A stretch of DNA of 64,000 bases, taken from contig NC_056529.1 in assembly GCF_019175285.1 (NCBI RefSeq), positions 159,211-223,210 on the forward strand, written 5' to 3'. Below, piece by piece: positions 62,801 through 64,000 of this stretch. The notes beneath the pieces were generated by a model that was not told where the DNA came from, searched no databases, and saw nothing but the letters and a program-made list of their open reading frames with translations. Numbering within the stretch: position 1 is the stretch's first letter; each line of letters begins with the position of its first letter. This DNA comes from Sceloporus undulatus (taxonomy: Eukaryota > Chordata > Lepidosauria > Squamata > Phrynosomatidae). Both the position numbers and the translations under genes were made by a program.

Positions 62801-64000
62801 ATATTGGCACAAGGATCCATACAGACCCAGAGTCACTTCCACGGGAGACCAGAGGAAGTGGTTGGTGATGTTGAAGTAATAATCCATTTCGGCGTCATTG
62901 GTACTAAAAGGAGAAAGGGAACCAATCGAGTTGTCAGAAAATGGGGCAGGATGGAAAGGGGTGGCCCTTGACCAAGCGCTGTGGGGCAGGAGCTAAAGAG
63001 CCAGTGAATCACATAAACAGCCAATGAATCACATAAACAGCTGCTGCTATTGTCCTCATCCTCATCATTATCCTCCTCATCCTTATCTTCAACATCATCA
63101 TCATCCCCATCATCATCCCCATCATCACCATCTTCACCATCATTTCTATCATGTCTCAAGGACTCCAAGAAGCTTACAGAATATTTTGTCATTGTCCATT
63201 GCTTTCAAGTTGATTCCAGCTTATGGTGACCCTAAAGCAAACCCATCACAGGGTTTTCTTGGCTAGGTTTGTTCAGAGGAGGTTTGTTTTTGCCTTCCTC
63301 TGAGGCTGAGAGAGTGTGACTTGCTTCTGTGGGTTTGCAAGAATGAGCAGGGATTGGAGACAAGGGTTCAAATTCCTGCTCGGCCATGGAAACTCACTAG
63401 GTAACCCTTAGGCAAGTCACACACTCTCTGCCTCAGAGGCAAGGTAAACCTTCTCTGAACAAATTCTACCAAGAAAACCCCACAATAGGTCTGCTTTACG
63501 ATCGCCATAAGTGGGAAACAACTTGAATGCACCCACAAACCCAATTCCTCCCATACGATTTTCCACTTACATTGGGGAGACAAAGAAGGTGTATTGTCGG
63601 TGGTCCCCTTGGGGTCTCCTGTTCATATCCTCCAGGTGGATCTCCTTGGAGGCTGTGCAATTCTGCTCAAGGTTGGGCTCAGGCGAGTGAAAGAAACAGA
63701 CGGTGATGAATGGCTCCTTTTCGCTGGACACGTAGCGGTCTGGCCATTGGGAAAAAGAGAAATGAGAGATAACCGGAGTGAGAAGCCATTCTGGGAGAAA
63801 AGCAGTATCAAACTGCATAATGTCTGCAGTTTAGATGCAGCCCAACACTTGGGCTCAGTTAAAAGGATCTGTGATAAATGTGACCAAGGGGCTTAGTCAT
63901 TTACCTACCGTTGAGGACCCTGAAGGTGACTTGGAAATACAGCCCGGCCTCAGGGTTGCCGCTCTCTAGTCTAAGCGCCACATTGACCGAACCCCCTTCC
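37530..64000 (-). CDS. PKD1: Polycystin-1 (PKD1), exons 23-46, N-terminus beyond the window
   Basis: Polycystin-1 is an 11-pass membrane protein of primary cilia and cell contacts that assembles with polycystin-2. Twenty-four exons are visible, the same number as human exons 23-46, encoding the last 1,473 residues without a frame break. Order: end of the GAIN region and GPS site (CLTQHLTAFG, cleavage between L and T); first membrane helix; PLAT domain in exons 26-28; further helices; the polycystin (TOP) domain in exons 38-42; final helices in exons 42-45; and a cytoplasmic tail with a coiled coil that binds polycystin-2. The protein ends RVHPSGQ, close to the human ciliary-targeting KVHPSST. 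All phases agree. Confidence 0.97.
38879..39193 (-). CDS. PKD1: PKD1 exon 45
   Basis: This 315-bp, 105-residue exon encodes the last membrane helix (ASYVVLELWVVLRLFAAVLI) and the conserved ESQDYEMVELFVRRLKMWMG. Confidence 0.95.
39570..39712 (-). mobile_element. tRNA-derived SINE, internally deleted
   Basis: TGCCTTCAAGTCGTTTCCAA, GATTTTCTTGGCAAGATTTG and CACTACACCACACTGGCTC in reverse orientation, in PKD1 intron 44. Confidence 0.7.
39965..40099 (-). CDS. PKD1: PKD1 exon 44
   Basis: This 135-bp, 45-residue exon encodes VSQQLRFIRQWSMFGKTLQR and helix ATAVVFAILTVAYAQLGYL. Confidence 0.95.
40182..40469 (-). CDS. PKD1: PKD1 exon 43
   Basis: This 288-bp, 96-residue exon encodes VILMAVVVYFVV, SSYGQWLLILATTCTVIIHL, ADRQWAKYLQNREGFTSFYE and LAASLLFLLTVK: three membrane helices of the channel-like part. 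Confidence 0.95.
41135..41285. mobile_element. Inverted pair of possible Penelope-like 3' ends
   Basis: Two arms of about 70 bp meet near 41206. Each carries GGGCAATGTGGC-like ends and GCTGGC...AACGTCAGG. The latter resembles the 3' half of the hammerhead ribozyme carried by Penelope-like elements. Family assignment is tentative. Confidence 0.4.
41459..41633 (-). CDS. PKD1: PKD1 exon 42
   Basis: This 175-bp exon encodes SRAIFMELTQYNPGLGLHAV then VTLRLEFP, the end of the polycystin domain. Confidence 0.95.
41815..41955. mobile_element. hAT-like MITE
   Basis: Begins CAGTGGTCCCCAAACTGTGC and has a palindromic middle (TGGCCAATTGGCCTGGGATT). Right end degraded. Confidence 0.5.
42037..42162 (-). 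CDS. PKD1: PKD1 exon 41
   Basis: This 126-bp exon encodes GLYWGYLSFYDSGGYVQELG and TTLEESRVRLELLQQNNWIN. YDSGGYVQELG is identical to human. Confidence 0.95.
42402..42610. mobile_element. GCAGTGTAGATGCA-family MITE, full length
   Basis: Ends GGTGCAACTACATTTTACAG and TTTGCAGTGTAGGTGCACC form degraded inverted repeats, with the internal CAGTTTGGCACCACTTTAAC typical of the family. Confidence 0.65.
43445..43613 (-). CDS. PKD1: PKD1 exon 40
   Basis: This 169-bp exon encodes ECPDSVHRVLGGTSAPEEKC to WTYSPPDLA in the polycystin domain. Confidence 0.93.
43919..44046 (-). CDS. PKD1: PKD1 exon 39
   Basis: This 128-bp exon encodes SDEFWVWMSQELLPYLYNNQ to RLRQVRLQE. Confidence 0.94.
44152..44280. repeat. 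Fragment of GGTGACCA-type MITE
   Basis: AAGGTGATCAATGCCCTC, then CTGTCCAGGAGGAATCCCCA resembles copies at 48895-49096 and 61960-62135. Confidence 0.4.
44425..44477. repeat. (TTTC)n tract, L1 tail
   Basis: About 13 units, cut short by the N gap. It is the reverse of the A-rich tail of the L1. Confidence 0.9.
44478..44487. other. Assembly gap (10 N)
   Basis: Ten N at the end of the (TTTC)n tract. The true repeat length is unknown. Confidence 0.99.
44684..44716. repeat. (TG)n microsatellite
   Basis: About 14 TG units within the 3' region of the L1. Confidence 0.9.
46010..46653 (+). mobile_element. L2-type LINE 3' end inserted in the L1
   Basis: Encodes LHWLPISFRAQYKVLVITFK, then AFSAVAPKLWNDLPDEI, the C-terminal end of L2-clade ORF2, followed by a 3' UTR (AACCGCCCGG...GAGGGCGGTATACAAATAA) and an (ATT)n tail. 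L1 sequence continues on both sides. Confidence 0.8.
48143..48330 (-). mobile_element. tRNA-derived SINE
   Basis: TGCCTTCAAGTCATTTCTGA, GGCTGAGAGAGTGTGATTTG and CACTCAAACCAATACACTAC in reverse, inside the hAT element. An L2-like tail follows at about 48345-48475. Confidence 0.7.
48610..48890. mobile_element. Two GCAGTGTAGATGCA-family MITE pieces
   Basis: 48610-48745 and 48758-48890 each carry CAGTTTGACACTGCTTT-like and GGAATCCTGGGATTTGTAGT-like blocks. Confidence 0.6.
48895..49096. mobile_element. GGTGACCA-ended MITE
   Basis: Starts AAGGTGACCAATGCCCTC and ends GGATGTCTGGTCACCTTG; the termini are inverted repeats. A related element is inverted at 61960-62135. Confidence 0.55.
49100..49770. 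repeat. Cluster of at least four GCAGTGTAGATGCA-family copies
   Basis: Repeated blocks CATCCACACTGAGGAAAT (49165, 49340) and GGGAATTGTAGT (49235, 49393) alternate with their reverse complements. This suggests local duplication or repeated insertion inside the hAT element. It ends in a (GA)n/(GGGA)n run at 49751-49803. Confidence 0.6.
50704..50843 (-). CDS. PKD1: PKD1 exon 38
   Basis: This 140-bp exon encodes helix NFLVYMLFLLAILLTNYGDA then QKSIKQQLGAERFLSIK. The intron after it (44047-50703) is swollen by nested transposons. Confidence 0.95.
50955..51052 (-). mobile_element. Tigger-like fragment
   Basis: AATCAGCCCCCCAAATCC and ATGGATTCAACCATCCACAG match one half of the element at 55087-55295. 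Confidence 0.55.
51117..51256. mobile_element. hAT-like palindromic MITE
   Basis: GTGGTTCCCAACCTTTGG at the left and AAGCTTGGGAACTTCTGCT at the right. The same family as the outer element at 44326-50276, here uninterrupted. Confidence 0.6.
51607..51801 (-). CDS. PKD1: PKD1 exon 37
   Basis: This 195-bp, 65-residue exon encodes VLVEALYFSLVAKRLHPEED and FALFQAKEEARKVKLLHNLL. Confidence 0.96.
51947..52293 (+). mobile_element. Tigger-like MITE, near full length
   Basis: GGTTGAGTCGTCTTTATCTA through TTTGGATTTTGGAAG to ATTTCAGATTTTGGAGTTAT and GGGAGATTTAAGCTGTA. The ends are inverted versions of each other. PKD1 intron 36. Confidence 0.6.
53051..53253 (-). CDS. PKD1: PKD1 exon 36
   Basis: This 203-bp exon encodes VDHALRKRLLPFWCSYLAHA and helices SFAILLICFGVSVWIGVGF and WLISGIFSFLSSFVLWEPLK. 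Confidence 0.95.
53322..53592. repeat. Minisatellite, about 30-bp unit, about 8 copies
   Basis: The unit reads roughly TGACCTAGAACCTCCAACAT then CAGTCATGCTC, repeated with variation, in PKD1 intron 35. Not seen elsewhere in the window. Confidence 0.8.
53690..53802 (-). CDS. PKD1: PKD1 exon 35
   Basis: This 113-bp exon encodes SNMLGEKTETIMLQRLNDKG to RSAKSTRT. Confidence 0.93.
54167..54272 (-). CDS. PKD1: PKD1 exon 34
   Basis: This 106-bp exon encodes EDLIRQILADGAGSLPHTQD to ETDLISG. Confidence 0.93.
54463..54665 (-). CDS. PKD1: PKD1 exon 33
   Basis: This 203-bp exon encodes LIRWPSNEALLHWPDLLSDP, then SIMGNTIQKLKRG and a variable tail ending YFSAS. Confidence 0.94.
54731..54812. mobile_element. 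GCAGTGTAGATGCA-family MITE fragment
   Basis: AGAATTCCATAGCATGGCAG, AAGTGGTGTCAAACTGGAGT and TTTGCAGTGCAGATGCAG. Confidence 0.65.
55087..55295 (-). mobile_element. Tigger-like MITE
   Basis: ACTGTCAGCCCTCTGTATCC at the left, CCAAAGCCCAAAGGTCCAGT at the right. Opposite orientation to 20750-20958. PKD1 intron 32. Confidence 0.65.
55481..55530 (-). CDS. PKD1: PKD1 exon 32
   Basis: This 50-bp exon encodes AFSEQTKTDLFLDDSK, matching human KSDLFLDDSK. Confidence 0.92.
55692..55808 (-). CDS. PKD1: PKD1 exon 31
   Basis: This 117-bp, 39-residue exon encodes VSISQSLAQSDQQSLEIDNY, then LDTSILESSFLNFPGL. Confidence 0.93.
56035..56161 (-). CDS. PKD1: PKD1 exon 30
   Basis: This 127-bp exon encodes HVPISTLIPISGETAMVGLV and helix SSLVVYPLYLALLFLFRMAR. 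Confidence 0.95.
56332..56542 (-). CDS. PKD1: PKD1 exon 29
   Basis: This 211-bp exon encodes GFFEKHVWLSLWDRPPRSRF, then a helix rich in cysteine and leucine, then NAVWYGVVGD. Confidence 0.96.
56669..56925 (+). mobile_element. Tigger-like MITE
   Basis: ACAGTGGGTCCTTGGTATCT to TGGATATGGAGGGCAACAA, with an internal (TG)n expansion. PKD1 intron 28. Confidence 0.65.
57154..57297 (-). CDS. PKD1: PKD1 exon 28
   Basis: This 144-bp exon encodes LSPSWYLQHVIVRDLQTCKS, then FLVNDWLSVE, the end of the PLAT domain. An AG seven bases further in was rejected because it breaks the phase with exon 27. Confidence 0.95.
57492..57710. mobile_element. GCAGTGTAGATGCA-family MITE, best full-length copy
   Basis: The left end GTGCATCGATACTATAGAAA and right end TTTCTGCAGTGTAGATGCAC are inverted repeats. 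The two halves mirror each other throughout. PKD1 intron 27. Confidence 0.7.
58204..58374 (-). CDS. PKD1: PKD1 exon 27, PLAT core
   Basis: This 171-bp exon encodes TTAHVGITLYGMESKSGHRH, NSLDIFQIATERSLGSVWKI and RIWHDNK. This is the PLAT/LH2 beta-sandwich that binds lipid and calcium in human polycystin-1. Confidence 0.97.
58528..58965. mobile_element. SINE within SINE, opposite orientations
   Basis: A + strand tRNA-derived SINE starts at 58528 (GTGTGGTGTAGTGGTCTGAG) and resumes at about 58869 to its tail (TTGAAGGCACAACCACA). Between them, 58635-58868 is a second copy on the - strand. Confidence 0.75.
59541..59715. mobile_element. GCAGTGTAGATGCA-family MITE inside the 1.6-kb transposon
   Basis: AACTGCCATAACTCAGTGCT, GGGAATCCTGGGAATGGTAG and CAAACTGTATTATTTCTACA. 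Confidence 0.6.
59774..59815. repeat. (AT)n-(CA)n microsatellite
   Basis: AT then CA dinucleotides. Further TG-rich and TA-rich runs follow to about 59920. Confidence 0.9.
59924..59972. repeat. (ATCT)n-(AGCT)n microsatellite
   Basis: About five ATCT units convert into about seven AGCT units. The AGCT run is self-complementary. Confidence 0.9.
59988..60106 (+). repeat. Direct duplication of about 70 bp
   Basis: GCCAAATCAGATCAAGGAGG and GGCAAATCGGATCAAGGAGG start two adjacent copies, each followed by AGAAGGCAGTGGGGTTCAGT. Confidence 0.85.
61446..61857 (+). mobile_element. TATA..GTCGA-family MITE, copy 2
   Basis: CTACTGTATATACTCATATA and ATCTAGAAATTTTAGTCAGA at the left, and ACTTATAGTCAAATATATAT at the right. 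Opposite orientation to 770-1185. Confidence 0.55.
61955..62135. mobile_element. GGTGACCA-type MITE fragment
   Basis: AAGGTGGCCAGGCATCCTCC to GATGTCCTCCATTTTGACCA, ending just before PKD1 exon 26 (8 bases from its donor). Confidence 0.45.
62143..62338 (-). CDS. PKD1: PKD1 exon 26
   Basis: This 196-bp exon encodes the first membrane helix (NYIVLLTCALCFVTYSVAAV) and KYEILVKTGWGKGSG, the start of PLAT. Confidence 0.95.
62651..62903 (-). CDS. PKD1: PKD1 exon 25, GPS site
   Basis: This 253-bp exon encodes WSPVEVTLGLYGSLCQYFSA, then AVCLTQHLTAFGASLFVPP. HL/T is the autoproteolysis point of the GAIN-GPS fold. Confidence 0.96.
63048..63155. repeat. CATC-rich tract
   Basis: Irregular CATCAT and CCTCAT units over about 100 bp in PKD1 intron 24. 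Confidence 0.85.
63190..63545. mobile_element. Inverted pair of tRNA-derived SINEs
   Basis: 63190-63330 is a - strand copy (TTGATTCCAGCTTATGGTGA to GAGAGAGTGTGACTTGC). 63350-63545 is a + strand copy ending CAACTTGAATGCACCCACAA. Together they can form a large hairpin in the transcript. Confidence 0.65.
63571..63739 (-). CDS. PKD1: PKD1 exon 24
   Basis: This 169-bp exon encodes RYVSSEKEPFITVCFFHSPE to HRQYTFFVSP, in the GAIN region. Confidence 0.94.
63797..63842. mobile_element. GCAGTGTAGATGCA-family end fragment
   Basis: AGCAGTATCAAACTGCATAA, TGTCTGCAGTTTAGATGCAG. Confidence 0.6.
63909..64000 (-). CDS. PKD1: PKD1 exon 23, partial
   Basis: 92 bp are visible before the window ends. It encodes EGGSVNVALRLESGNPEAGL, then YFQVTFRVLN. 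It continues to the right. Confidence 0.9.

Overview
This window is vertebrate nuclear DNA, most likely from a squamate reptile and probably an iguanian lizard. It holds two large, conserved, multi-exon genes placed tail to tail: TSC2 (tuberin) on the + strand and PKD1 (polycystin-1) on the - strand. This is the same order as human 16p13.3. The repeats fit a lizard: CR1, L1 and L2-type LINEs, a tRNA-derived SINE with an ACA-rich tail, many hAT-like and Tigger-like MITEs, and a 5S rRNA-derived fragment. Two 10-base N runs (16266-16275 and 44478-44487) are assembly gaps.

Layout. 1-4149: rearranged upstream flank. It holds an inverted partial copy of TSC2 exon 3, a palindromic MITE, a CpG-rich stretch that looks like a housekeeping promoter (about 1860-2130), and back-to-back CR1 fragments. 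4150-30834: 40 TSC2 coding exons, equivalent to human exons 3-42. The first coding exon (human exon 2) was not found. About 30835-31790: TSC2 3' UTR. 31790-33960: repeats between the genes. About 33965-37529: probable long PKD1 3' UTR. 37530-64000: the last 24 PKD1 exons (human 23-46); the N-terminal two thirds of the gene lie beyond the right edge.

I found both genes by translating conserved blocks, placing GT/AG junctions, and checking that phases add up from exon to exon. TSC2 reads through 40 exons with one break: a single extra base at a run of six C in exon 19, probably a sequence error. PKD1 reads through without a break. Tuberin is the GTPase-activating subunit of the TSC complex, which restrains Rheb and mTORC1. 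Polycystin-1 is an 11-pass membrane receptor that partners polycystin-2 in cilia. The AKT sites, asparagine thumb, GPS cleavage site, PLAT domain and C-terminal VxP motif are all visible.

The most unusual parts are: the inverted TSC2 exon 3 copy at the left edge; a matryoshka of hAT in hAT, L1 in hAT, and L2-type LINE in L1 inside PKD1 intron 38, dated by target-site duplications; an LTR-class fossil with equal inverted arms buried in a CR1; a roughly 30-bp minisatellite in PKD1 intron 35; and a MITE family that spreads a near-perfect ZNF143-type motif. I saw no clearly new functional system.
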